Source: Bodo saltans
Taxonomy: Eukaryota > Euglenozoa > Kinetoplastea > Eubodonida > Bodonidae
Length of the DNA stretch: 46,038 nt
Assembly (NCBI GenBank): GCA_001460835.1
Contig: CYKH01001432.1
Coordinates: forward strand, 12,001-58,038
Direction: 5' to 3'
The notes under the pieces are model-generated. The model searched no databases, was not told the DNA's origin, and was given only the letters and a program-made list of their open reading frames with translations. Numbering within the stretch: position 1 is the stretch's first letter; each line of letters opens with the position of its first letter. This document shows, piece after piece, positions 27,138-37,000 of this stretch. Both the position numbers and the translations under genes were made by a program.

Positions 27138-28574
27138 ATGGCAATGAAACGAGGGTACAGTGAAATGCTCGAGGTAGTGAACCGCGTCACCGCGTCACGA
27201 CCTCAGCGTGCGCTTGACAACCTTGAAATCACTGGTCGCCTTGTACAACGCCTTGGACTAGATGACGTGTTTTCCCGGTTGAAATTTGTTCACATTGCTG
27301 GCACCAAAGGAAAGGGAACCTGCGCGGCGTACACCAGCTCGTTGCTGATGAGCCACGGTTTGCGCGTTGGACTGTTTACTTCCCCACATCTGGTCGACAT
27401 TCGCGAGCGTATTATCATCGACGGCAAAATGCTTTCTCGTGAGCTTTTCGCCAAATATTTCTTTGACGTGTACGAAGCACAACAAAACTTGATGAATTCA
27501 GACAGTGAGTTGGATCGTGAAACGGCAAGCCGAGCGAATTTTTTCCGCTTGATGTTCCTCATGTCCCTTCATGCGTTTGCCTCTGAGGGCGTCGAGGTTG
27601 GTGTGATGGAGGTGGGCATTGGTGGCAGGATCGACGCGACCAACGTAATCCCCTCGACCGTGTGCGGCATCACGTCACTTGGGATGGACCACATGGAGAT
27701 TCTTGGCAATACAGTTGAGGAAATTGCATTCGAGAAGGCGGGTATCATGAAGAAAGGTGTGCCGTGCTTTTCTGGGCCGCAGCTCGAGCACCCCTCCACC
27801 CGACGTGTGCTGCAGGAACATTCTCTCAAGGTAGAGTGTCCGCTTGTATTTGTAGACCCGGGTGTCATCCCAATTCGGCAGTGGCCGCAGCTGTCCATTG
27901 GTGGGGAGCATGCAGTCAACAACAGTAAAATTGCGTTTCTCTTAGCACGTTCTGCCGCCGAAATTTCACCAATGATGCCCATGACGGAGGGTGAACGGAT
28001 TGCGCTCACCACCACTGTGTTTCCTGGCCGCTCTCAGATTATTCCAGCAACTGCGGTCCCTGGGGGGAAGATCACGTTATTTCTCGATGGTGCGCATACA
28101 CCAGAGAGCTTGCACGTGGCCACTCAATGGTTTCTTGACGAAGCGAAACGGAGGAAGGGTGGAAACGCTCGTAACGTCATTCTTTTCTACTCCACTCGTG
28201 AAGCGTCATTGTTGTTTCGATCGATGCTCCCCGCAATTTCAAAAGGTCGAGGAGATGGCCAAGTGTTTGTCAAGTGCATTCTGGCCTCGATCCGCTTTCC
28301 CAGGACACCGGTGAATGGTGTGCAAGAAGATCACAAAGCACACTTACTGCCGTACGTGGAGGCGTGGAGGAAGTTGTACCCAGAGACGCCGTGCTTGCCG
28401 TGCGCCGCGCCCTTTGAGAAATGGGAGGACTTGCAGGAATTGGTGTGCGGGTCAACAGGAGAGCTGGAGGACGAGACGGCGCCTGTGAATGTGTTTATCA
28501 CGGGATCCTTTTTCCTCGTGGGTGAAATGTTGGAGTTGCTCCACAAGGCTTCAGGTGGCGCTCCCAACGAGTAG
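27138..28574 (+). CDS. FPGS: Folylpolyglutamate synthase
   Basis: ATP-dependent ligase of the Mur ligase superfamily that adds gamma-linked glutamates to folates, keeping them in the cell and improving their use by folate enzymes. At 478 residues it has the usual family length. Diagnostic motifs are the P-loop HIAGTKGKGTC (G55-T61), the folate/Mg loop TSPHLVDIRERI, EVGIGGRIDATN in the central domain, GMDHMEILGNTVEEIAFEKAGI, and DGAHTPES (D317-S324) in the glutamate ligase C-terminal domain. The eukaryotic-style SPHLVDIRERI and HTPES favour FPGS over bacterial FolC. No clear targeting peptide is present, so the cytosol is likely. The start MAMKRGY follows a splice-like AG; M at 27144 is an alternative. 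It has no functional relation to its neighbours that I can see. Confidence 0.95.
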   Translation: MAMKRGYSEMLEVVNRVTASRPQRALDNLEITGRLVQRLGLDDVFSRLKFVHIAGTKGKGTCAAYTSSLLMSHGLRVGLFTSPHLVDIRERIIIDGKMLSRELFAKYFFDVYEAQQNLMNSDSELDRETASRANFFRLMFLMSLHAFASEGVEVGVMEVGIGGRIDATNVIPSTVCGITSLGMDHMEILGNTVEEIAFEKAGIMKKGVPCFSGPQLEHPSTRRVLQEHSLKVECPLVFVDPGVIPIRQWPQLSIGGEHAVNNSKIAFLLARSAAEISPMMPMTEGERIALTTTVFPGRSQIIPATAVPGGKITLFLDGAHTPESLHVATQWFLDEAKRRKGGNARNVILFYSTREASLLFRSMLPAISKGRGDGQVFVKCILASIRFPRTPVNGVQEDHKAHLLPYVEAWRKLYPETPCLPCAAPFEKWEDLQELVCGSTGELEDETAPVNVFITGSFFLVGEMLELLHKASGGAPNE

Positions 28575-28928
28575 CACGACACAAGCGCGCGTTTTTTCTT
28601 GTTGCTTTTTTTTTTTTCCTCAAAGCTCTGCTTCGTTTCGTTGCCACACACAAAAATGGCGCTGTCGTTGGACGTGGGACGAAGACGCGTCTCGGTCAAA
28701 TTCGATTTGCCGCGCGTTCGCCTTGTTTTTGTGGTGCCAACAATTCCATGCAACATTTAATGGGGGGGTTACAACTCTTCGGGGTGCTTGTGTTTTGTGG
28801 CCCGACAACGAAGTAAAACGAAAGCGCACAGTCCCAGTGCTTTGCGTCTTCCTTTTCCTTTCCTTCTTGTAGTCTTTTTTTCCTCCCTTCTTTACGTCGT
28901 AGTTTCACATAGAATTTTTGCGCCCAAG
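28575..28928 (+). other. 354-bp intergenic region
   Basis: It holds two long pyrimidine blocks (28592-28622, T-rich; 28843-28895, C/T-rich) and no convincing gene. The longer frames crossing it are extensions of the flanking genes or read T runs as phenylalanine. Confidence 0.6.
28843..28902 (+). promoter_or_regulatory. Probable trans-splice acceptor for the IMPACT-like gene
   Basis: A 50-base C/T tract carries AG at 28871-28872 and again at 28901-28902, the latter 26 nt before the ATG at 28929. It is one of the strongest polypyrimidine tracts in the window. Confidence 0.55.
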
Positions 28929-30035
28929 ATGTCAACAGAAGACTCTCGGAAAACGATAGAGGTTGTGGACTTGACACAAGATGACGATGATGTTTTTGAC
29001 GTGACCCCCTCGCCCCCATCTCCTATGGTGTCCGCTCATTCGTTCTCAAGAAAACGCAGCCGCTCACCAAAGCCGCCGTCGCTTCCAACGTCGCAAACAC
29101 GCACATCCACCTCGCTTGCGAAGAGCGACGGAATCGTTTTTGTTGACGTTAGCTCTGATGATGATGATGACGAAGTGACTGCAAACCAGGCACCAGCGAA
29201 AGGTCCGCAGCCGTGGGAGCTTGTCCTCGCGCATGTTCCCGGAGTATCAGTGTTTGACAAATTAGCGTTGCAAAACGCTTCCAGGAGTGAGCAAGTTGCC
29301 GGGTCAAGTGAAACTGCTGTCGGCGTCAGCAATGATAGAGGAGCCGCTACGGATGAGAGAGCAATCCCGCCGACAACCGATGGCGTCGCTCTGCTGCGTT
29401 CCACTGCATTTGTTCGCGCATCTGCGGTGATGTTGGCCTCATCATCGAAACAGCAACAACAGCAGTCATCACCTTCGTCGCTATCTTCCACCTCGATCGC
29501 TGCTCCTGCTGCTGCGTCCTTTGTCCCGAACACGGCAGGATCCTCGTCGCCGTTCTTTCGTGCCCCGTCACAAGCTGTGCAGCTGCGGCAGCGGCGGATC
29601 GCCTTGGCCGGACTTGCCATTCTCCGACTTCCTTCGGCAGATGTGATTAGTGACAATGGGAGCATCTTTGACTCGTTTGTCGTGAAGCATGCAGGGCTTA
29701 CCACCGAACTTATTCATGATTGCCTCGCTGAAATTCGGTCAGATGCGAAAGTAAGTTTGGCAGCTCACCCTGGAATTTTTGCGTATCGTCTCCGCAATCC
29801 CCAAGGAACGGGGCAGCCTATTGAATATAGCGATGACAATGGCGAAGATTACGCAGGAAAAAAGATTCTTGATGTCCTCCGCACGTATCGGTGCGAAGAT
29901 TGTTTGGTAGTCGTCGTGCGGTGGTTCGGAGGAAAGTTGCTTGGACCTCGCAGATTCACACACATTTCAAATGTGACACGACGAGTTCTAGAACGGCATT
30001 CCATTATTGCTTCGCCTGCGTCTTTACAGTCGTGA
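28929..30035 (+). CDS. IMPACT/UPF0029-domain protein with SUMO-interaction-like N terminus
   Basis: The C-terminal about 120 of 368 residues match the IMPACT (UPF0029/YigZ) fold: FVVKHAGLTTELIHDCLAEI at the start and VVVVRWFGGKLLGPRRFTHI as the signature, with DNGEDYAGKKIL between. In fungi and animals this domain sits in regulators of the GCN2 eIF2-alpha kinase, preceded by an RWD domain; no RWD is seen here. Instead the N terminus has two hydrophobic cores followed by acidic runs, IEVVDLTQDDDD (residues 10-21) and IVFVDVSSDDDD (69-80), typical of SUMO-interacting motifs, and between them a basic RKRSRSPK stretch resembling a nuclear localisation signal. A polyserine/glutamine linker joins the halves. 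The IMPACT call is firm; a role in SUMO reading or translation control is inference. The ATG at 28929 follows the splice tract. Confidence 0.87.
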   Translation: MSTEDSRKTIEVVDLTQDDDDVFDVTPSPPSPMVSAHSFSRKRSRSPKPPSLPTSQTRTSTSLAKSDGIVFVDVSSDDDDDEVTANQAPAKGPQPWELVLAHVPGVSVFDKLALQNASRSEQVAGSSETAVGVSNDRGAATDERAIPPTTDGVALLRSTAFVRASAVMLASSSKQQQQQSSPSSLSSTSIAAPAAASFVPNTAGSSSPFFRAPSQAVQLRQRRIALAGLAILRLPSADVISDNGSIFDSFVVKHAGLTTELIHDCLAEIRSDAKVSLAAHPGIFAYRLRNPQGTGQPIEYSDDNGEDYAGKKILDVLRTYRCEDCLVVVVRWFGGKLLGPRRFTHISNVTRRVLERHSIIASPASLQS

Positions 30036-30251
30036 TGCAAGACTCTTTGCAACTTCGCGATATTTGTCTTTTTGTTGCGCGTTTTTTTCCCTCTCACGGA
30101 ACTGTGCTTCTGCCCCTGCCCAAGGACACAGAAACTCACCTTGATTGAGGTTCTCTTTGAACCGAAAAAAGACGTTGTTTTCCCTGAACTCTTCGCTGAA
30201 GTTGTTGGCACGTCGCTCTTTCTATTGCACGTGTATGTGAAAGGAAGGAGA

Positions 30252-32192
30252 ATGTTTCGCAATGAGGGTTCTGGGTCAGTGCTATTTGGCCCACGTCATA
30301 GCGACCAAGCTCCATCTTGCACAGGACTCACCTTGCAGTTTACAAGAGATGATGTTGATGAGCTATCCCCTGTGAACAAAGGACAGGGCGACCTAAGGTC
30401 TTCCGCACACTCCTCCTTTGAGGTGACACTTGAACACTTTTGGTGGGAGTGCGTGCCTCTTTCCGTCGATGAAGATGAGGCGACAAGTGCTTTACCTGAA
30501 TCTCGCAGGGAATCTTTGACGTGGCTGCGCAATTTACGTTGTGTGGTTCCCCCATTGTCGTCTCGCTGCACGACGACGACGACGACGACGACGACGAGCG
30601 CCGAGAATACCAACAAGGGCCCTGCTGCTGCTGTTGAAGTGGATCGTAACGGCTCTTGCTGCTGGTCTCCAGGAGATTACTTGACCGCTTGTGACGGAAG
30701 TCGTGGTCATGACGACGACGCTAACATGGCAGCGCTGGCGTCACCGGTGACAAGCGGCGGTTTTTGGGCGTTGGATCGGTTGCCTGCAGGTCGTGTCGTT
30801 CTCCTTTGGATTCCCTTAGGGGGTGGAAAAGATGCTGTTTGGATGTGCAACACTGTGTTTCGTCTCACTGTCGTTGTGCCGCCCGTCATTCACGTCAAGG
30901 AGTTGCTGCGGAGTCGCGCAAGACAATCGTGTGGCAACAACAGCAGCAGCAACCGCAGCAGCAGTGAGAAAAATGAGGGTGATGCTTACAACGATGTGTC
31001 ACAACAGCTGTGTGTGATGCAGTGTGTGCTTGACGCCGCGCAGGACGTTGGATACTTTTTCGTTGTTACCCGTGATGACAAGGACCTCGACGAGGAGGAC
31101 CCTATCTTGTTAGGAAACCGATGCATCGTTGAGTTGCAGAAGGCGGTCGATGGAGCGCGTCTTTCCGCAATAGCTCGAGAATATTCGGGCCGCGCCGCTG
31201 CAGATTGCCCCGTTGCTGTTGCTGCTGCGTTCTCGGAGCGCAATACTCGCTCAACGCAACAACACCATGTGGCTGCAGGTTCGCCCCTTGCGGCGGCGGT
31301 GCATCATCAGCACGACAACACATCAGGCTCCCTCACCAGCAACAGTGCGGCGCTCCCTCCCCTTGTAGCACCACAGGTCTGCAAGTACACGATCTACTCC
31401 TCTACAGGATCGGTCAAGGTGTCATCGAATCCGCTGCGATACCAGCAGATTGTCCCTCCCGCATGGCTCACCAATGAGCAAGTGAGCCTTGCCGTGTTGC
31501 CATACTATCGCGGCGCCAAAGAGTTGGCGATGGTATTGATGGAGGCGTTAGCGCAGGATTCCGTGAGCGAGGATCAGTTGTATTTGCTCCTGCGCGCAGT
31601 TGTGTACCCGCCCTCTTTGCCATCACCACCATCAACGTCATTATCTGCTGCAGCTGTAAATGATGTGCACGCCAGCCCGACCACGCCAGGTGGCGAGGAG
31701 GCTGCGTGCATCGCAACGGTAACGACCTCCCTCTCGTCGTCGGCGAAATCGCCTTCAGGGCAGCCTACCACTACTCTCGATGTTCACACAGATAAATCGT
31801 GGATCACGTTGCTCCTTGCCACGACGTTTCACGGGCTGATGTTTCAAAGTTCTGATGGTTTGTCGTTTGATCCGGTCGTTGCGCCATGTGTGGATGAGAT
31901 TCTTATCATCCATCAGGAGGATTCTTCTACTTCATCGTTCTCTCAATCGCCCACCACAGTACTGCGCATGGACGAGGATGTTATGGCGGTGAATATTGGG
32001 GACGCGTTTCAAATGTCGTCACGAGGCGCCTTTTTATCGCGACCACATATGGCTATGTATCATCCCGCCAAGAAGAACATCGTATCAGTTGGGGAGCATT
32101 GCAGAGTGTCTCTTCCGTTGTTTGTGGAGCCAGGTGTTGGATTTTGGCCCGCACCCTACGAATCACAAGAAGTGGTGACGATTGCCCTTTGA
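30252..32192 (+). CDS. Hypothetical protein of 646 residues, no recognised domain
   Basis: The product is a mostly soluble-looking protein without signal peptide or membrane span. Ordered-looking blocks (FEVTLEHFWWECVPLSV, GGFWALDRLPAGRVVLLW, VWMCNTVFRLTVVVPPVI, KYTIYSSTGSVKVSS, and the C-terminal GDAFQMSSRGAFLSRPHMAM) are separated by low-complexity inserts rich in S, T, N, Q and H, including a nine-threonine run. The blocks look beta-rich. I recognise no family. The frame is open upstream to 30072, but that start is a TTG; the first ATG is 30252, just after AG at 30242-30243. An ATG-TGA minimal upstream frame lies at about 30235 if the splice site is instead the AG at 30123-30124. Confidence 0.7.
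   Translation: MFRNEGSGSVLFGPRHSDQAPSCTGLTLQFTRDDVDELSPVNKGQGDLRSSAHSSFEVTLEHFWWECVPLSVDEDEATSALPESRRESLTWLRNLRCVVPPLSSRCTTTTTTTTTSAENTNKGPAAAVEVDRNGSCCWSPGDYLTACDGSRGHDDDANMAALASPVTSGGFWALDRLPAGRVVLLWIPLGGGKDAVWMCNTVFRLTVVVPPVIHVKELLRSRARQSCGNNSSSNRSSSEKNEGDAYNDVSQQLCVMQCVLDAAQDVGYFFVVTRDDKDLDEEDPILLGNRCIVELQKAVDGARLSAIAREYSGRAAADCPVAVAAAFSERNTRSTQQHHVAAGSPLAAAVHHQHDNTSGSLTSNSAALPPLVAPQVCKYTIYSSTGSVKVSSNPLRYQQIVPPAWLTNEQVSLAVLPYYRGAKELAMVLMEALAQDSVSEDQLYLLLRAVVYPPSLPSPPSTSLSAAAVNDVHASPTTPGGEEAACIATVTTSLSSSAKSPSGQPTTTLDVHTDKSWITLLLATTFHGLMFQSSDGLSFDPVVAPCVDEILIIHQEDSSTSSFSQSPTTVLRMDEDVMAVNIGDAFQMSSRGAFLSRPHMAMYHPAKKNIVSVGEHCRVSLPLFVEPGVGFWPAPYESQEVVTIAL
30570..30596 (+). repeat. (ACG)9 microsatellite encoding nine threonines
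   Basis: Nine perfect ACG codons in a row in the hypothetical protein gene. Unlike the serine tract near 3400 this is codon-pure, so it is probably a young slippage array and polymorphic. Confidence 0.9.
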
Positions 32193-32376
32193 CGAACGCA
32201 GTTTCATCTTCAAAAACGCCATTTTCCTTTTCTTGAAATTGCCTTCTTTTAAAAAAAATATTTTTAACAATTGTTGAACGCCGTGATGCATACCTTTCGC
32301 TTCACTTGCTCGAATTGTTATTCTGTTGACGTTGTTGATCGATAACAGACAATAAATAAATAACGCGACGCACCGC

Positions 32377-33849
32377 ATGGAGTTCGCTTGCCTCCCGGGA
32401 TGTGGCCGCTCTGTTGTTGCAACGCGTGATTTCTTGCCTGGCGAGGTTGTGCACGAAGAAACTGCATACGTGATGACGCCATGCAATTTTGTTGCTGTGG
32501 GTGGTAGTGGTAGCGTCAACAAATCAACGGTGAAGCAAAAGGTACGCCGAAGCGCAACGACGAAAGACGACGACGTCGCAACCGCAGCGCTCGGTGTTGT
32601 TTCTGATTCACAGGAAACAGCATCGCCGTCTCCACCACTGTTGTCAGTGCAACCAATCACCAACGTGTGCATTGCGTGCTTCGTTCCCATCAAGCAGCTC
32701 GCCAATGGTGCGACTTCGCAGAAGAATTCGGAAGGAGCGCTGTTGCAGCTCTTGTGTGGCGGCTGCGGTTCTCAATTTTGCTCGACGACGTGTGTGGAGG
32801 CATACAGTGAGGAGCATCGGGTGACGGGTGAGTGCTCTGTGCTGCGACAGGTCACCACGTCAGCTGTCCGCCACAAGATTCCCAAGGAGGACTTCAACAC
32901 GTTCGTGGTTGCATGCCTTGTGTGCGCAAAGGCGCAATGCGAAGGTGTTTCCGACCAGTTGCTTCGTTCCGTTTCGTGCAATTCCGCGTTGGCCAAAGAG
33001 CACACGGCTGAGGAGGCGTCGGGGGTGAGCTCCTCAACGGCACCAATGAACATAGTTGATTACGGTGTGGAAACCGTTGGGCTTGGTGCGGAGCCACCGT
33101 TGGGATCGTTTCGCGATACTTGCGCAACACCGACGTTGTCGACGTTTGAGCACTTGGCGCACCTTGTGACAAACCGCAGTTCGATGGATGTTGAAATTCG
33201 AGGTGACTTTGAAAAACTACACGGTTTGTATGACAAGCTGCGAGCTGCTGCGGCCGCATCAGTTGTACCACAGCCGCCGCCATCGTCGTCGCCCATAAGA
33301 AAACAAAGCGAAGGGGAGAGCACATCAGCAGAACACGACGCAGTAGCTTGTGCAACACTATCGTCAACGACGCAGCACGACGTCGTTGTGTCGCTACCTC
33401 CTGTTTCCTTTGATGTCTTTGTGTCCATATGTAGTGCATTTCTTGCCAACGGCTTTGGACTATGGAACGCGAAAGGAAATGGGGTTGCAACAGGCTTCTT
33501 TCCACGGAGCAGTTTTTTCAACCACAGCTGTGCTCCCAACATTGGACGCGAGATGGTTGGGCGTCGTGCTGTGTTCTTTGCAGCGAAACACATTCGTACC
33601 GGTGAAGCGGTTTGCCTTTCGTACATTGATTTTAAGCTGCACCGCGATGAACGAAGAATGAAGTTAAAAGCGACCTACACGTTTGATTGCGCCTGCCCTA
33701 GGTGCAGCGATCCAGATGCAATTGATCATCGAGAACGCTACGACTTGGCATTATGTCAAGACTGCAAATCAAAAGTATTGCGCCCGGAGATTTCTGAGAA
33801 TCCATCAGTGGCGCACTGCCCGTGTTGCAAACAAACCTTCGCTTTGTGA
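32377..33849 (+). CDS. SMYD-like SET/MYND lysine methyltransferase
   Basis: The architecture follows SMYD proteins: an N-terminal SET segment (GRSVVATRDFLPGEVVHEE), a zinc-binding MYND-like insert with C98/C101 (CIAC), C127/C130 (CGGC) and further Cys/His residues, then the SET core with NHSCAPN (382-388) and SYID (Y416), and a post-SET cysteine cluster CACPRC (C438, C440, C443). These residues form the S-adenosylmethionine pocket and catalytic tyrosine site, so activity is plausible. The length of 490 residues is normal for the family. Substrates may be histone or non-histone lysines; sequence does not decide. A second CxxC pair (CQDC, CPCC) close to the C-terminus could bind another zinc ion. 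The ATG is preceded by AG at 32347-32348 and an A/T-rich leader. Confidence 0.9.
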   Translation: MEFACLPGCGRSVVATRDFLPGEVVHEETAYVMTPCNFVAVGGSGSVNKSTVKQKVRRSATTKDDDVATAALGVVSDSQETASPSPPLLSVQPITNVCIACFVPIKQLANGATSQKNSEGALLQLLCGGCGSQFCSTTCVEAYSEEHRVTGECSVLRQVTTSAVRHKIPKEDFNTFVVACLVCAKAQCEGVSDQLLRSVSCNSALAKEHTAEEASGVSSSTAPMNIVDYGVETVGLGAEPPLGSFRDTCATPTLSTFEHLAHLVTNRSSMDVEIRGDFEKLHGLYDKLRAAAAASVVPQPPPSSSPIRKQSEGESTSAEHDAVACATLSSTTQHDVVVSLPPVSFDVFVSICSAFLANGFGLWNAKGNGVATGFFPRSSFFNHSCAPNIGREMVGRRAVFFAAKHIRTGEAVCLSYIDFKLHRDERRMKLKATYTFDCACPRCSDPDAIDHRERYDLALCQDCKSKVLRPEISENPSVAHCPCCKQTFAL

Positions 33850-34030
33850 TGGTAGTGACCACACTTGTTTCTCAATTGGTGTATTTTCTCCTTAAGAAAG
33901 AGCAACCGTTGCGATTAATCGTAGCTCTCAAGCACGACTGATTTTTCTTCTGAAAAGAAAATGATAAGTTTGCTTGCGTGTTTCTTAAAGTGCACGCGCC
34001 GTGGAAGATAGGGAAGTCAGAGAAGGGGAA

Positions 34031-37000
34031 ATGAGCATCGCGCGAAAACTGTTTGCACTGGGAGTGTGCGCTGTCATCTACTACATCCTGATGGGCGGCG
34101 TTACGACCTTTTGGATGGAGCAACAACAGCCCTCGTTGCCGACAACACAAAACGATGACGATGGCAGCGATGTGAGTGGTCACTCGAGCCACAATAGAGG
34201 AGGCTCGTTAATTGATGCTGACGTTGAATCTGGTTCCCCTGGCAGGAGACGCAACCTTCATCAAGTAGTTCCACTTAGCTTAGGTGGCGGCGCCTCAGAA
34301 TCTCCAGACAATGCTTCTCAATGGCTTCCCACCGGAGCGAAGTTGTTTTGCCCGAGCTTCGATAACGAGAGTTACATGTGGCTCAAACCCGAGCAACCCT
34401 TTGCAAACGAAGTATCCTTGTTTCACGTGCACATTAACGAATGTCCGGCGCCGGTGGTGTTTTATCACATCCCTCATTTTCCTAGCGCATTGAAAGCCCC
34501 AGTGACCCTTAGACGCAAACAGATGCGAGCGTATTTCAGGCACCATGACAAATCATCTGGTCACCACGACGACATATTTTCTCCCTCTCTCAATTTCACT
34601 GCCGGTTTTAGTACATCTGCAACGCCGCAGTCCTCACGCAGTGCACTTTTCGTGTTCGATACGTTCCTGTGGCGTTCTATTAGGGAAGTGACTGCAACGT
34701 CGCTGTTAGATTGTCCAAAACGAGTGAGCAGCCGCGATGATACTGTCGAGACGTGCCCTGCACACACGCGACAATGCGTTCGGCATTGCCTGCAGTCGCT
34801 GTGCTGCACAGGTATACAGATCGTCAACAGCGCTACCCATCGGCAATGCGATCTGATCGCTGCTCGGCTGGATGAAACCCGAAGTGATGCACCGTACCCA
34901 CTCACAAAGAAGCCGCTATTTCTCCTCGCTCAACGACGAGAGTTTCGCCCATCACTCAACACAGATCACTTGAGACTCGTGGTGCTCAGTGGTCCGCAAA
35001 CAACGATGCGGCTCTACGGAGATCGACAAGGCAGGAGGGAGCTCTTAGGTGGGGGTTCTGCAATGGTCGTCGCATTGCATGGGATATTTGGCTCTACTTC
35101 TTCCTCCGCCACCTACAGTCAGTCGATGTCCGGGAAGCCACTGAAGGTAACGATGGTGATTGTGGATGACAAGAGCGGGTTTGACGTGGCATCGGGCTGG
35201 TTCGGCCAAACAGACGCCAGCATTCGGGAGCAAGTACAAACCTTGATCATGGCAAAGGGCCTTCGGGAGGATTCGCACGACAACTCCACCACCACCATCG
35301 TCATGACCCCAAGTGTGCAGGGCCTCAAAATCGTACTTGGCAGCGATGGGAAGAGCTTGGTTCACTGGAACGATGTGATCACTGCCATCATGAAAGATAA
35401 ACCTGCGGGTTTCTGGGCCCTGCACGTTGGAAAAACGTGGTGCCTTGTCGTCAGTGTTGACGACCTGAACGTCCCCAACGTGGAGCCTGCAGTTGCTTGC
35501 GCGTTGATTGTGAGGCCACCCAAGACCTTTACGATGCAATATGTGCCAGTGGAACTAGCCGGCAATAGAAAGGTGATCTCTGGGCTTCAACGTGCCATAG
35601 CAACCACAAACCACAACAACTACAGTTCGCCGATGACGTCGCCGCCACAGGTTGCCAGCAGCAGCGTAGTGGATCGTTGGGTGAGCATCGACCCCGTGAC
35701 ATGTGCACCAAACCTTCGCCGCAATGAATGTTGCCTCCCACCGGTTGCACTTCGGCTGGTGGACAGTGCAGGATTGTTGTCGGCACCGATTGCAGGCAGT
35801 GCTGAGTTCCAAGAGCTGCTCACGGACTCGTATTATGCGCCCAGAGTGGAGCTGGTTCTGACAGAGGCTTCGAAAAGCGACAGCGGCATCATTTTTAGCG
35901 CTGAAACGATTGCCGCATCGAAGGCGTTATTGCAATGTGTGCGTGTTGTAGGGGGAAGCTTTGTCTTTCTCGACAATGTCGCTCGTGGCGTGACGCGTCA
36001 TGTCGTTGTTGAGGTTTCGTGCTCTCCTCACGATCTTCAACACTGGGCATCATTGTCAACCAACTCAGCTGAGTCCGTCGTGGGACTGGTGCTGCAGCCG
36101 CATCTCAACGAGGCTATCTTGAGTGAAGGGATTCACTTGCCTGTCACTGCACTTTTAGCGTGTCTTCATTTACATGACACTGTCGAACGAAACGAAGTTC
36201 CTTCGGCCCTTAAAACCTTCCATTCTTCCCCAGCACGCCGCCGCTTGCCAAATGATCATGAAAACCACCAGAACAACGATGACGCTGCCCCGGTCGCATT
36301 CTCGCATCGCGCGCATGGTCAGTTACCATTCCTCGAAACACAGCTAAGACTCATCGCAGCCTTTGCTCCAAATAGCTTGATGGTCCTTCACATCTCTGCT
36401 CAATGGAAGTTACGGTTGCGTGATTGGGGAACGTTAAAGAAGTTCAACGAAACGGTCCATCCTCGAACTCACATCAACCCCACGAGGCTTTCAGTTCCAC
36501 CATCGCGTGCGGCTCACGTTCACGCCTGCAACTTCCAGTTCCTGCTGGATGCCGGGATCTCATTCTCCCACGTGATCATTTGGGCTTCGAATGAATTGCT
36601 TGTACGAGCAGGGATCGAGACGTATGTGAAACAGTTTGACATGAGCCACCCTGGTCGAGTAGATCCCCGTGACGGCGTTGCGCACGACAACATTAACATT
36701 CCACTCACGTGGCTTCACGATGAGGAGCACCGGCGTTATTCTCATCGACTTTGGGAGTTTATGCCATGGGACGGCGTATCGCAGGAACCAGCACTGGCGG
36801 CAACATTCCGACGCCGATTCGGAGGTGACAACGGCACGACAAACCATCATGATAGATTCGGATTCCCAACAACGCCGCGATACCCTTTGCACCAAGTCTA
36901 CCTTGAAGGTGCATTCTTTTCAAGGGAGGTCGCACGCGAATTTGTCAATGTTGTATCGATGTTAAAGCCCGGTACATTTTGCACTACGTCTGGTCAGTAC

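Noticed and set aside
30072-30251. N-terminal extension of the hypothetical protein at 30252
   Set aside because: It begins with TTG and has no ATG; it overlaps the pyrimidine tract and splice-like AG.
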